Shown: positions 23,380-37,065 of the stretch, one piece after another
How positions within the stretch are numbered: position 1 is the stretch's first letter
How the letters are laid out: every line of letters starts with the position of its first letter
Source of the DNA: Coriaria nepalensis
Lineage: Eukaryota; Streptophyta; Magnoliopsida; Cucurbitales; Coriariaceae
DNA length: 64,000 nt
Assembly (NCBI GenBank): GCA_027186245.1
Contig: CP114482.1
Location: 15,395,209 to 15,459,208 of the forward strand
Direction: 5' to 3'
The notes under the pieces: model-generated
Told to the model about the DNA's origin: nothing
The model's input: only the letters and a program-made list of their open reading frames with translations
Databases searched by the model: none
Position numbers and translations under genes: made by a program

Positions 23380-26300
23380 GGTAACAAAATGCATAGTTGC
23401 CATCAATAGATCAATTGCAAGTTATGCATGAAAGCCAGGTTCAAAATACAAAAAGAGAATTGGTTCGAAGTGCCTTCCAACAATTTAATGATTGAAAAGA
23501 CTGAGTCATATGCTTTTTAATGCTAAAATAATGCATTGTTGTCTTCAATAGATTAATTACATGTTATGTAAGAAAATAATGTTTGAAGGGCGATAATAGA
23601 ATTCGTTCGAATTAATTTAGAATGATTTAATACCTAGAAGAGACTCAGTGACATGACTTCAAGGCTAAACAAATGAATTGTTGCCTTCAATAGATCAACT
23701 GCAAGTTCTGCACGAAAATCATGTTTAAAGGCCGAATTTCGTTCGAAGTTATTTAGAAAGATTTAATGACTAAAAGAGACGCCAAAATATGACTTTACGG
23801 ATTAAAAAAATGCGTAGTTGCCATCAATAGATCAATTGCAAGTTATGCATGAAAGTCGCGTTTTAAATGCAAAAAGAGAATTGGTTCGAAGTGCCTTCAA
23901 ACAATTTAATGATTGAAAAGACTGAGTGATATGCTTTTTAATGCTAAAATAATGCATTGTTGTTTTCGATAGATTAATTACAAGTTATGTAAGAAAATAA
24001 TGTTTGAAGGGCGAAAATAGAATTCGTTCGAATTAATTTAGAATGATTTAATGACTAGAAGAGACTTAGTGACATGACTTTAAGGATAAACAAATGCATT
24101 GTTGCCTATAGTAGATCAACTGCAAGTTATGCACGAAAGTCATGTTTAAATGCCGAATTTCATACGAAGTGATTTAGAAAGATTTACTGACTAGAAGAGA
24201 CGCAAAAATATGACTTTAAGGGTACGAAAATGCATAGTTGCCATCAATAGATCAATTGCAAGTTATGCATGAAAGTCGCGTTTTAAATGCAAAAAGAGAA
24301 TTGGTTCGAAGTGCCTTCAAACAATTTAATGATTGAAAAGACTGAGTGATATGCTTTTTAATGCTAAAATAATGCATTGTTGTTTTCGATAGATTAATTA
24401 CAAGTTATGTAAGAAAATAATGTTTGAAGGGCGAAAATAGAATTCGTTCGAATTAATTTAGAATGATTTAATGACTAGAAGAGACTTAGTGACATGACTT
24501 TAAGGATAAACAAATGCATTGTTGCCTATAGTAGATCAACTGCAAGTTATGCACGAAAGTCATGTTTAAATGCCGAATTTCATACGAAGTGATTTAGAAA
24601 GATTTAATGACTAAAAGAGATGCAAAATTATGACTTTGAGGGTAAAAAAATACATAGTTGCCATCAATAGATCAATTGCAAATTGTGCATGAAAGTTGCG
24701 TTTTAAATGCAAAAAGAGAATTGGTTTGAAGTGCCTTCAAACAATTTAATGATTGAAAAGACTGAGTGATATGCTTTTTAATGCGAAAATAATGCATTGT
24801 TTTCTTGAATAGATTAATTACAAGTTATGTAAGAAAATAATGTTTGAAGGGCGCAAATAGAATACGTTCGAATTCATTTAGAATGATTTAATGACTAGAA
24901 GAGACTCAGTGACATGACTGTAAGGCTAAACAAATGCATTGTTGCCTTCAATAGATCAACTGCAAGTTACACACGAAAGTCATGTTTAAAGGCCGCATTT
25001 CGTTCGAAGTGATTTAGAATGATTTACTGACAAAAAGAGACGCAAAAATATGACTTTAAGGCTAAAAAAATGCATAGTTGCCATCAATAGATCAATTACA
25101 AGTTATGCATGAAAGTCGCGTTCTGAAGGCACAAAGAGAATTGGTTCGAAGTGCCTTCAAACAATTTAATAATTGAAAAGACTGAGGGATATACTTTTTA
25201 ATGCTAAAATAATGCATTGTTATCTTTAATAGATTAATTACAAGTTATGTAAGAAAATAATGTTTGAAGGGCGATAATAGAATTCGTTTGAATTAATTTA
25301 GAATGATTTAATGACTAGAAGTGACTCAGTGACATGACTTTAAGGCTAAAGAAATGCATTGTTGCCTATAGTAGATCAACTGCAAGTTATGCACGAAAGT
25401 CATGTTTAAATGCCGAATTTCATACGAAGTGATTTAAAAAGATTTAATGACTAAAGGAGACGCAAAAATATGACTTTAAGGGTAAAAAAATGCATAGTTG
25501 CCATCAATAGATCAATTGCAAGTTATGCATGAAAACCACGTTCAAAATACAAAAAGAGAATTGGTTCGAAGTGCCTTCAAACAATTTAATGATTGAAAAG
25601 ACTGAGTCATATGCTTTTTAAAACTAAAATAATGCATTGTTGTCTTCAATAGATTAATTACATGTTATGTAAGAAAATAATGTTTGAAGGGCGATAATAG
25701 AATTCGTTCGAATTAATTTCGAATGATTTAATGACTAGAAGGGACTCAGTGACATGACTTTAAGGCTAAAGAAATGCATTGTTGCCTATAGTAGATCAAC
25801 TGCAAGTTATGCACGAAAGTCATGTTTAAATGCCGAATTTCTTACGAAGTGATTTTGAAAGATTTAATGACTAAAAGAGACGCAAAAATATGACTTTAAG
25901 GGTAAAAAAATGCATAGTTACCATCAATAGATCAATTGCAAGTTATGCATGAAAACCACGTTCAAAATACAAAAAGAGAATTGGTTCGAAGTGCTTTCAA
26001 ACAATTTAATGATTGAAAAGACTCAGTCATATGCTTTTTAATGCTAAAACAATGCATTGTGGTCTTCAATAGATTAATTACAAGTTATGTAAGAAAATAA
26101 TGTTTGAAGGGCAAAAATAGAATTCGTTTCAATTAATTTAGAATGATTAAATGACTAGAAGAGACTCAATGACATGACTTTAAGGCTAAACAAATGCATT
26201 GTTGCCTTCAATAGATCAACTGCAAGTTACGCACGAAAGTCATGTTTAAAGGCCGCATTTCGTCCGAAGTGATTTAGAATGATTAATTGACAAAAAGAGA

Positions 26301-27580
26301 CGCAAAAATATGACTTTAAGGCTAAAAAACTGCATAGTTGCCATCAATAGGTCAGTTACAAGTTATGCATGAAAGTCGCGTTCTAAATGCAAAAAGAGAA
26401 TTGGTTCGAAGTGCCTTCAAACAATTTAATAATTGAAAAGACTGAGGGATATACTTTTTAATGCTAAAATAATGCATTGTTGTCTTCAATAGATTAATTA
26501 CAAGTTATGTAAGAAAATAATGTTTGAAGGGCGATAATAGAATTCATTCGAATTAATTTAGAATGATTTAATGACTAGAAGGGACTCAGTGACATGACTT
26601 TAAGGCTAAAGAAATGCATTGTTGCCTATAGTAGATCAACTGCAAGTTATGCACGAAAGTCATGTTTAAATGCCGAATTTCTTACGAAGTGATTTTGAAA
26701 GATTTAATGACTAAAAGAGACGCAAAAATATGACTTTAAGGGTAAAAAAATGCATAGTTACCATCAATAGATCAATTGCAAGTTATGCATGAAAACCACG
26801 TTCAAAATACAAAAAGAGAATTGGTTCGAAGTGCTTTCAAACAATTTAATGATTGAAAAGACTCAGTCATATGCTTTTTAATGCTAAAACAATGCATTGT
26901 GGTCTTCAATAGATTAATTACAAGTTATGTAAGAAAATAATGTTTGAAGGGCGATAATAGAATTCATTCGAATTAATTTAGAATGATTTAATGACTAGAA
27001 GGGACTCAGTGACATGACTTTAAGGCTAAAGAAATGCATTGTTGCCTATAGTAGATCAACTGCAAGTTATGCACGAAAGTCATGTTTAAATGCCGAATTT
27101 CTTACGAAGTGATTTTGAAAGATTTAATGACTAAAAGAGACGCAAAAATATGACTTTAAGGGTTAAAAAATGCATAGTTACCATCAATAGATCAATTGCA
27201 AGTTATGCATGAAAACCACGTTCAAAATACAAAAAGAGAATTGGTTCGAAGTGCTTTCAAACAATTTAATGATTGAAAAGACTCAGTCATATGCTTTTTA
27301 ATGCTAAAATAATGCATTGTTGTCTTCAATAGATTAATTACAAGTTATGTAAGAAAATAATGTTTGAAGGGCGAAAATAGAATTCATTCGAATTAATTTA
27401 GAATGATTTAATGACTAGAAAAGACTTAGTGACATGACTTTAAGGCTAAACAAATGCATTGTTGCCTTCAATAGATCAACTACAAGTTATGCACGAAAGT
27501 CATGTTTAAAGGCCGAATTTCGTTCGAAGTGATTTAGAAACATTTAATGACTAAACGATACGCAAAAATGCGACTTTCGG
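23380..27580 (+). repeat. Regular ABC HORs
   Basis: HOR starts are at 23380, 23800 (+1, gattaaaaaaatgcg), 24221, 24641, 25061, 25481, 25901, 26321, 26741 and 27161. Adjacent near-identical single HORs occur at about 23900-24240 versus 24320-24660 and at 26521-26940 versus 26941-27360 (shared aattcattcg, gggactcagt, cttacgaagtgattttg, gttaccatc). Single-unit amplification is therefore visible next to larger block duplications. Confidence 0.93.
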
Positions 27581-29228
27581 TGTGAAAAAATGCACAGTTA
27601 CCATCAATAGATCAATTGAAAATTATGCATGAAAGTTGCGTTTTAAATGCAAAAAGAGAATTGGTTGGAAGTGCCTTCAAACAATTTAATGATTGAAAAG
27701 CCTGAGTAAGTAATGCCAAAATAATGCATTGTTTTCTTCAATAGATTAATTACAAGTTATGTAAGAAAATAAGGTTTGAAGGGCGATAATAGAATTCGTT
27801 CGAACTAATTTAGAATGATTTAATGACTAGAAGAGACTCAGTAACATGACTTCAAGGCTAAACAAATGCATTGTTGCCTATAATAGATCAACTGCAAGTT
27901 ATGCACGAAAGTCATGTTTAAAGGCCGAATTTCGTTCGAAGTGATTTAGAAAGATTTAATGACTAAAAGATACGCAAAAATACGACTTTCAGTGTAAAAA
28001 AATGCATAGTTGCCATCAATAGATCAATTGAAAATTATGCATGAAAGTTGCGTTTTAAATGCAAAAAGAGAATTGGTTGGAAGTGCCTTCAAACAATTTA
28101 ATGATTGAAAAGCCTGAGTAAGTAATGCTAAAATAATGCATTGTTTTCTTCAGTAGATTAATTACAAGTTATGTAAGAAAATAAAGTTTGAAGGGCGATA
28201 ATAGAATTCGTTGGAATTAATTTAGAATGATTTAATGACTAGAAAAGACTCAGTAACATGACTTCAAGGCTAAACAAATGCATTGTTGCCTATAATAGAT
28301 CAACTGCAGGTTATGCACGAAAGTCATTTTTAAAGGCCGAATTTCGTTCGAAGTGATTTAGAATGATTTACTGACTAGAAGAGACGCAAAAATATGACTT
28401 TAAGGTTAAAAAAATGCAAAGTTGCCATCAATAGATCAATTGCAAGTTATGCATGAAAGTCGCATTCTAAATACAAAAAGAGAATTGGTTCGAAGTGCCT
28501 TCAAACAATTTAATGATTGAAAAGCCTGAGTGAGTAATGCTAAAATAATGCATTGTTGTCTTCAATAGATTAATTACAAGTTATGTAAGAAAATAATGTT
28601 TGAAGGGCGAAAATAGAATTCGTTCGAATTAATTTAGAACGATTTAATGACTAGAAAAGACTTAGTGACATGACTTTAAGGCTAAACAAATGCATTGTTG
28701 CCTTCAATAGATCAACTGCAAGTTATGCACGAAAGTCATGTTTAAAGGCCGAATTTCGTTCGAAGTGATTTAGAAAGATTTAATGACTAAAAGATACGCA
28801 AAAATATGACTTTCAGGGTAAAAAAATGCATAGTTGCAATCAATAGATCAATTGAAAATTATGCATGAAAGTTGCGTTTTAAATGCAAAAAGAGAATTGG
28901 TTGGAAGTGCCTTCAAACAATTTAATGATTAAAAAGCCAAAGTGAGTAATGCTAAAATAATGCATTGTTTTCTTCAATAGATTAATTACAAGTTATGTAA
29001 GAAAATAAAGTTTGAAGGGCGATAATAGAATTCGTTCGAATTAATTTAGAATGATTTAATGACTAGAAGAGACTCAGTAACATGACTTCAAGGCTACACA
29101 AATGCATTGTTGCCTATAATAGATCAACTGCAATTTATGCACGAAAGTCATTTTTAAAGGCCGAATTTCGTTCGAGGTGATTTAGAATGATTTACTGACT
29201 AGAAAAAACGCAAAAATATGACTTTAAG
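27581..29228 (+). repeat. Four 412-bp HORs sharing an 8-bp deletion in monomer A
   Basis: Units start at 27581, 27993, 28405 and 28817. In each, the end of A reads gagt(a/g)agtaatgc in place of gagtgatatgctttttaatgc, so A is 134 bp and the HOR 412 bp. The deletion removes the T5 run. The next HOR (29229) is back to full length. All four units are adjacent and none occurs elsewhere in the window, so this is a local expansion of one deletion. Confidence 0.93.
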
Positions 29229-32200
29229 GCTAAAAAAATGCAAAGTTGTCATCAATAGATCAATTGCAAGTTATGCATGAAAGTCGCATTCTAAATACAA
29301 AAAGAGAATTTGTTCGAAGTGCCTTCAGACAATTTAATGATTGAAAAGACTGAGTGATATGCTTTTTAATGCTAAAATAATGCATTGTTGTCTTCAATAG
29401 ATTAATTACAAGTTATGTAAGAAAATAATATTTGAAGGGTGAAAATAGAATTCGTTCGAATTAATTTCGATTGATTTAATGACTAGAAAAGACTCAGTGA
29501 CATGACTTCAAGGCTAAACAAATGCATTGTTGCCTTCAATAGATGAAATGCAAGTTACGCACGAAAGTCATGTTTAGAGGCCGAATTTCGTCCGAAGTGA
29601 TTTAGAATGATTTACTGACTAAAAGAGACGCAAAAATATGACTTTAAGGCTAAAAAAATGCATAGTTGCCATCAATAGATCAATTCCAAGTTATGCATGA
29701 AAGTCGCGTTCTAAATGCAAAAACAGAATTGGTTCGAACTGCCTCCAAACAATTTTAATGATTGAAAAGACTGAGTCATATGCTTTTTAATGCTAAAATA
29801 ATGCATTGTTGTCTTCAATAGATTAATTACAAGTTATGTAAGAAAATAATGTTTGAAGGGCGCAAATAGAATTCGTTCGAATTCATTTAGAATGATTTAA
29901 TGACTAGAAGAGACTCAGTGACATGACCTCAAGGCTAAACAAATGCATTGTTGCCTTCAATAGATCAACTGCAAGTTACGCACGAAACTCATGTTTAAAG
30001 GCCGAATTTCGTTCGAAGTGATTTAGAATGATTTACTGACTAAAAGAGATGCAAAAATATGATTTTAAGGCTAAAAAATGCATAGTTGCCATCAATAGAT
30101 CAATTGCAGGTTATGCGTGAAAGACGCGTTTTAAATGGAAAAAGAGAATTGGTTCGAAGTGCCTTCAAACAATTTAATGATTGAAAAGACTGAGTGATAT
30201 GCTTTTTAACGCTAAAATAATGCATTGTTGTCTTCAATCGATTAATTACAAGTTATGTAAGAAAATAATGTTTGAAGGGCGCAAATAGAATTCGTTCGAA
30301 TTCATTTAGAATGATTTAATGACGAGAAGAGACTCAGTGACATGACTTCAAGGCTAAATAAATGCATTGTTGCCTTCAATAGATCAACTGCAAGTTACGC
30401 ACGAAAGTCATGTTTAAAGGCCGAATTTCGTTCGAAGTGATTTAGAATGATTTACTGACTAAAAGAGACGCAAAAATATGATTTTAAGGCTAAAAAATGC
30501 ATAGTTGCCATCATTAGATCAATTGCAAGTTATGCATGAAAGTCGCGTTCTAAATGCAAAAACAGAATTGGTTCGAACTGCCTCCAAACAATTTAATGAT
30601 TGAAAAGACTGAGTCATATGCTTTTTAATGCTAAAATAATGCATTGTTGTCTTCAATAGATTAATTACAAGTTATGTAAGAAAATAATGTTTGAAGGGCG
30701 CAAATAGAATTCGTTCGAATTCATTTAGAATGATTTAATGACTAGAAGAGACTCAGTGACATGACCTCAAGGCTAAACAAATGCATTGTTGCCTTCAATA
30801 GATCAACTGCAAGTTACGCACGAAACTCATGTTTAAAGGCCGAATTTCGTTCGAAGTGATTTAGAATGATTTACTGACTAAAAGAGATGCAAAAATATGA
30901 TTTTAAGGCTAAAAAATGCATAGTTGCCATCAATAGATCAATTGCAGGTTATGCGTGAAAGACGCGTTTTAAATGGAAAAAGAGAATTGGTTCGAAGTGC
31001 CTTCAAACAATTTAATGATTGAAAAGACTGAGTGATATGCTTTTTAACGCTAAAATAATGCATTGTTGTCTTCAATCGATTAATTACAAGTTATGTAAGA
31101 AAATAATGTTTGAAGGGCGCAAATAGAATTCGTTCGAATTCATTTAGAATGATTTAATGACGAGAAGAGACTCAGTGACATGACTTCAAGGCTAAATAAA
31201 TGCATTGTTGCCTTCAATAGATCAACTGCAAGTTACGCACGAAAGTCATGTTTAAAGGCCGAATTTCGTTCGAAGTGATTTAGAATGATTTACTGACTAA
31301 AAGAGACGCAAAAATATGATTTTAAGGCTAAAAAATGCATAGTTGCCATCATTAGATCAATTGCAAGTTATGCATGAAAGTCGCGTTTTAAATGCAAAAA
31401 GAGAATTGGTTCGAAGTGCCTTCAAACAATTTAATGATTGAAAAGACTGAGTGATATGCTTTTTAACGCTAAAATAATGCATTGTTGTCTTCAATAGATT
31501 AATTACAAGTTATGTAAGAAAATAATGCTTGAAGGGCAAAAATAGAATTCGTTCGAATTAATTTAGAATGATTTAATGACTAGAAGAGACTCAATGACAT
31601 GAGTTTAAGGCTAAACAAATGCATTGTTGCCTTCAATAGATCAACTGCAAGCTACGCACGAAAGTCATGTTTAAAGGCCGCATTTCGTCCGAAGTGATTT
31701 GGAATGATTTACTGACTAAAAAAGACGCAAAAATATGACTTTAAGGCTCAAAAAATGCATAGTTTCCATCAATAGATCAATTGCAAATTATGCATGAAAG
31801 CCGCATTCCAAATGCAAAAAGTGAATTGGTTCGAAGTGCCTTCAAACAATTTAATGATTGAAAAGACTGAGTGATATGCTTTTTAATGCTAAAATAATGC
31901 ATTGTTGTCTTCAATAGATTAATTACATGTTATTTAAGAAAATAATGTTTGAAGGGCGATAATAGAATTCGTTCCAATTAATTTAGAATGATTTAATGAT
32001 TAGAAGAGACTCAGTGACATGACTTCAAGGCTAAACAAATGCATTGTTGCCTTCAATAGATCAACTGCAAGTTACGCACGAAAGTCATGTTTAAAGGCCG
32101 AATATCGTTCGAAGTGATTTAGAATGATTTACTGACTAAAAGAGAGGCAAAAATATGATTTTAAGGCTAAAAAATGCATAGTTGCCATCATTAGATCAAT

Positions 32201-35200
32201 TGCAGGTTATGCATAAAAGTCGCGTTTTAAATGCAAAAAGAGAATTGGTTCGAAGTGCCTTCAAACAATTTAATAATTGAAAAGACTGAGTGATATGCTT
32301 TTTAACGCTAAAATAATGCATTGTTGTCTTCAATAGATTAAGTACAAGTTATGTAAGAAAATAATGTTTGAAGGGCAAAAATAGAATTCGTTCGAATTAA
32401 TTTAGAATGATTTAATGACTAGAAGAGACTCAATGACATGACTTTAAGGCTAAACAAATGCATTGTTGCCTTCAATAGATCAACTGCAAGCTACGCACGA
32501 AAGTCATGTTTAAAGGCCGAATTTCGTTCGAAGTGATTTAGAATGATTTACTGGCAAAAAGAAACGCAAAAATATGACTTTAAGGCTAAAAAAATGCATA
32601 GTTGCCATGAATAGATCAATTGCAAGTTATGCATGAAAGTCGCGTTTTAAATGCAAAAAGAGAATTGGTTCGAAGTGCCTTCAAACAATTTAATGATTGA
32701 AAAGACTGAGTGATATGCTTTTTAACGCTAAAATAATGCATTGTTGTCTTCAATAGATTAATTACAAGTTATGTAAGAAAATAATGTTTGAAGGGCAAAA
32801 ATAGAATTTGTTCGAATTAATTTAGAATGATTTAATGACTAGAAGAGACTCAATGACATGACTTTAAGGCTAAAGAAATGCATTGTTGCCTTCAATAGAT
32901 CAACTGCAAGTTACGCACGAAAGTCATGTTTAAAGTCCACATTTCGTCCGAAGTGATTTAGAATGATTTACTGACTAAAAAAGATGCAAAAATATGACTT
33001 TAAGGCTAAAAAAATGCATAGTTGTCATCAATAGATCAATTGCAAGTTATGCATGAAAGCCACGTTCAAAATACAAAAAGAGAATTGGTTCGAAGTGCCA
33101 TCAAACAGTTTAATGATTGAAAAGACTGAGTCATATGCTTTTTAATGCTAAAATAATGCATTGTTCTTTTCAATAGATTAATTACAAGTTATGTAAGAAA
33201 ATAATGTTTGAAGGGCGAAAATAGAATTCGTTCGAATTAATTTAGAATGATTTAATTACTAGAAGAGATTCAGTGACATGACTTTAAGGCTAAACAAATG
33301 CATTGTTGCCTATAATAGATCAACTGCAAGTTATGCACGAAAGTCATGTTTAAAGGCCGAATTTCGTTCGAAGTTATGTAGAATGATTTACAGACTAGAA
33401 GAGACGCAAAAATATGACTTTAAGGCTAAAAAAATGCATAGTTGCCATCAATAGATCAATTGCAAGTTATGCATGAAAGTCGCGTTTTAAATGCAAAAAG
33501 AGAATTGGTTCGAAGTTCCTTCAAACAATTTAATGATTGAAAAGACTGAGTGATATGCTTTTTAACGCTAAAATAATGCATTGTTGTCTTCAATAGATTA
33601 ATTACAAGTTATGTAAGAAAATAATGTTTGAAGGGCGCAAATAGAATTCGTTCGAATTCATTTAGAATGATTTAATGACTAGAAGAGACTCAGTGACATG
33701 ACTTCAAGGCTAAACAAATGCATTGTTGCCTTCAATAGATCAACTGCAGGTTACGTACGAAAGTCATGTTTAAAGGCCGAATTTCGTTCGAAGTGATTTA
33801 GAATGATTTACTCACTAAAAGAGACGCAAAAATATGATTTTAAGGCTAAAAAATGCATAGTTGCCATCAATAGACCAATTGCAAGTTATGCATGAAAGCC
33901 ACGTGCAAAATACAAAAAGAGAATTGGTTCGAAGTGCCTTCAAACAATTTAATGATTGAAAAGACTGAGTCATATGCTTTTTAATGCTAAAATAATGCAT
34001 TGTTGTCTTCAATAGATTAATTACATGTTATGTCAGAAAATAATGTTTGAAGGGCGATAATAGAATTCGTTCGAATTAATTTAGAATGATTTAATGACTA
34101 GAAGAGACTCAGTGACATGACTTCAAGGCTAAACAAATGCATTGTTGCCTTCAATAGATCAACAGCGAGTTACGCACAAAAGTCATGTTTAAAGGCCGAA
34201 TTTGGTTCGAAGTGATTTAGAATGATTTACTGACTAAAAGAGACGCAAAAATATGATTTTAAGGCTAAAAAATGCATAGTTGCCATCAATAGATCAATTG
34301 CAAGTTATGCATGAAAGTCAAGTTTTAAATGCAAAAAGAGAATTGGTTCGAAGTGCCTTCAAACAATTTAATGATTGAAAAGACTGAATGATATGCTTTT
34401 TAACGCTAAAATAATGCATTGTTGTCTTCAATAGATTAATTACAAGTTATGTAAGAAAATAATGTTTGAAGGGCAAAAATAGAATTCGTTCGAATTAATT
34501 TAGAATGATTTAATGACTAGAAGAGACTCAATGACATGACTTTAAGGCTAAACAAATGCATTGTTGCCTTCAATAGATCAACTGCAAGTTACGCACGAAA
34601 GTCATGTTTAAAGGCCGCATTTCGTCCGAAGTGATTTAGAACGATTTACTGACTAAAAGAGACGCGAAAATATGACTTTAAGGCTAAAAAAATGCATAGT
34701 TGCCATCAATAGATCAATTACAAGTTATGCATGAAAGTCGCGTTCTAAATGCAAAAAGAGAATTGGTTCGAAGTGCCTTCAAATAATTTAATAATTGAAA
34801 AGACTGAGTGATATACTTTTTAATGCTAAAATAATGCATTGTTGTCTTCAATAGATTAATTACAACTTTTGTAAGAAAATAATGTTTGAAGGGCGATAAT
34901 AGAATTCGTTCGAATTAATTTAGAATTATTTAATGACTAGAAGAGACTCAGTGACATGACTTCAAGGCTAAACAAATACATCGTTGCCTATAATAGATCA
35001 ACTGCAAGTTAGGCACGAAAGTCATGTTTAAATGCTGAATTTCATACGAAGTGATTTAGAATGATTTACTGACTAAAAGAGATGCAAAAATATGAGTTTA
35101 AGGCTAAAAAAATGCATAGTTGTCATCAATAGATCAATTGCAAGTTATGCAAGAAAGCCACGTTCAAAATACAAAAAGGGAATTGGTTCGAAGTGCCTTC

Positions 35201-36361
35201 AAACAATTTAATGATTGAAAAGACTGAGTCATATGCTTTTTAATGCTAAAATAATGCATTGTTGTCTTCAATAGATTAATTACATGTTATGTAAGAAAAT
35301 AATGTTTGAAGGGCGATAATAGAATTCGTTCGAATTAATTTAGAATGATTTAATGACTAGAAGAGACTCAGTGACATGACTTCAAGGCTAAACAAATGCA
35401 TTGTTGCCTTCAATAGATCAACTGCAAGTGACGCACGAAAGTCATGTTTAAAGGTCGAATTTCGTTCGAAGTGATTTAGAATGATTTACTGACTAAAAGA
35501 GACGCAAAAATATGATTTTAAGGCTAAAAAATGCATAGTTGCGTTCAATAGAATAATTGCAAGTTATATATGAAAGTCGTATCTTAAATGCACAAAGACA
35601 ATTGATTCGAAGTGCCTTCAAACAATTTAATGATTGAAAAGACTGAGTGATATGCTTTTTAACGCTAAAATAATGCATTGTTGTCTTCAATAGATTAATT
35701 ACAAGTTATGTAAGAAAATAATGTTTGAAGGGCAAAAATAGAATTCGTTCGAATTCATTTAGAATGATTTAATGACTAGAAGAGACTCAATGACATGACT
35801 TTAAGGCTAAACAAATGCATTGTTGCCTTCAATAGATCAACTGCAAGTTACGCACGAAAGTCATGTTTAAAGGCCGCATTTCGTTCGAAGTGATTTAGAA
35901 TGATTTACTGACTAAAAAAGACGCAAAAATATGACTTTAAGGCTAAAAAAATGCATAATTTCCATCAATAGATCAATTGCAAATTATGCATGAAAGCCGC
36001 GTTCTAAATCCCAAAAGGGAATTGGTTCGAAGTGCCTTCAAACAATTTAATGATTGAAAAGACTGAGTGATATGCTTTTTAATGCTAAAATAATGCATTG
36101 TTGTCTTCAATAGATTAATTACATGTTATGTAAGAAAATAATGTTTGAAGGGCGATAATAGAATTCGTTCGAATTAATTTAGAATGATTTAATGACTAGA
36201 AGAGACTCAGTGACATGACTTCAAGGCTAAACAAATGCATTGTTGCCTTCAATATATCAACTGCAAGCTACGCACGAAAGTCATGTTTAAAGGCCGAATT
36301 TCGTTCGAAGTGATTTAGAATTATTTACTGACAAAAAGAGACGCAAAAATTTGACTTTAAG
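29229..36361 (+). repeat. Regular ABC HORs, transition to six-A monomers
   Basis: HOR starts are at 29229, 29649, 30070, 30489, 30908, 31327, 31746, 32166, 32585, 33005, 33425, 33845, 34264, 34683, 35103, 35523 and 35942. Many A monomers now open gctaaaaaatgc (six A), giving 419-bp units. About 29650-30488 recurs at 30489-31326 (offset 838-840, shared aaacagaattggttcgaactgcctcc and caggttatgcgtgaaag). The C at 34967-35102 is a left-type copy isolated among right-type copies. Confidence 0.93.
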
Positions 36362-37065
36362 GCTAAAAAAAGGCATAGTTGCCATGAATAGATCAATTAC
36401 AAGTTATGCATGAAAGTCGCGTTCTAAATGCAAAAAGAGAATTGGTTTGAAGTGCCTCCAAACAATTTAATGATTGAACAGACTGATTCATATGCTTTTT
36501 AATGCTAAAATACTGCATTGTTGTCTTCAATAGATTAATTACATGTTATGTAAGAAAATAATGTTTGAAGGCAGAAAATAGAATTTGTTCGACTTAATTT
36601 AGAATGATTTAACGACTAGAAGAGCCTAATTGACATGACTTTAAGGCTAAACAAATGCATTGTTGCCTTCAATATATCAATTGCAAGTTATGCATGAAAG
36701 TCGCGTTTTAAATACAAAAAGAGAATTGGTTCGAAGTTCCTTCAAACAATTTAATGATTGAAAAGACTAGGTGATATGCTTTTTAACGCTAAAATAATGC
36801 ATTGTTGTCTTCAATAGATTAATTACAAGTTATGTAAGAAAATAATGTTTGAAGGGCGCAAATAGAATTCGTTCGAATTCATTTAGAATGATTTAATGAC
36901 AAGAAGAGACTCAGTGACATGACTTCAAGGCTAAACAGATGCATTGTTGCCTTCAATAGATCAACTGCAAGTTACGCACGAAAGTCATGTTTAAAGGCCG
37001 TATTTCAAACGAAGTGATTTAGAATGATTTACTGACTAAAAGAGACGCAAAAATATGATTTTAAG
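36362..37065 (+). repeat. Five-monomer unit A-B-(C/A)-B-C (704 bp)
   Basis: A (36362-36503) and B (36504-36645) are followed by a hybrid that begins as C and ends as A, then B (36788-36929) and C (36930-37065). Two HORs would give six monomers; here C and A are fused into one. The B at 36504 is unusual (gaaggcagaaaatag, gacttaattt, aacgactagaagagcctaatt) and related to the B2 subfamily further right. Confidence 0.92.
36646..36787 (+). repeat. C/A hybrid monomer (142 bp)
   Basis: Starts gctaaacaaatgcattgttgcc (C) and, after the shared atcaa/ttgcaagttatgc region, continues as A (atgaaagtcgcgttttaaat, then gaattggttcgaag) to an A end, directly before B. It is the reciprocal type of the A/C hybrid at 15263, with a net loss of one 136-bp monomer from a pair of HORs. 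Confidence 0.92.

Noticed and set aside
27581..29228. Sequencing error as the cause of the 8-bp deletion
   Set aside because: Four separate units carry the same join with different surrounding variants, which random error would not produce.
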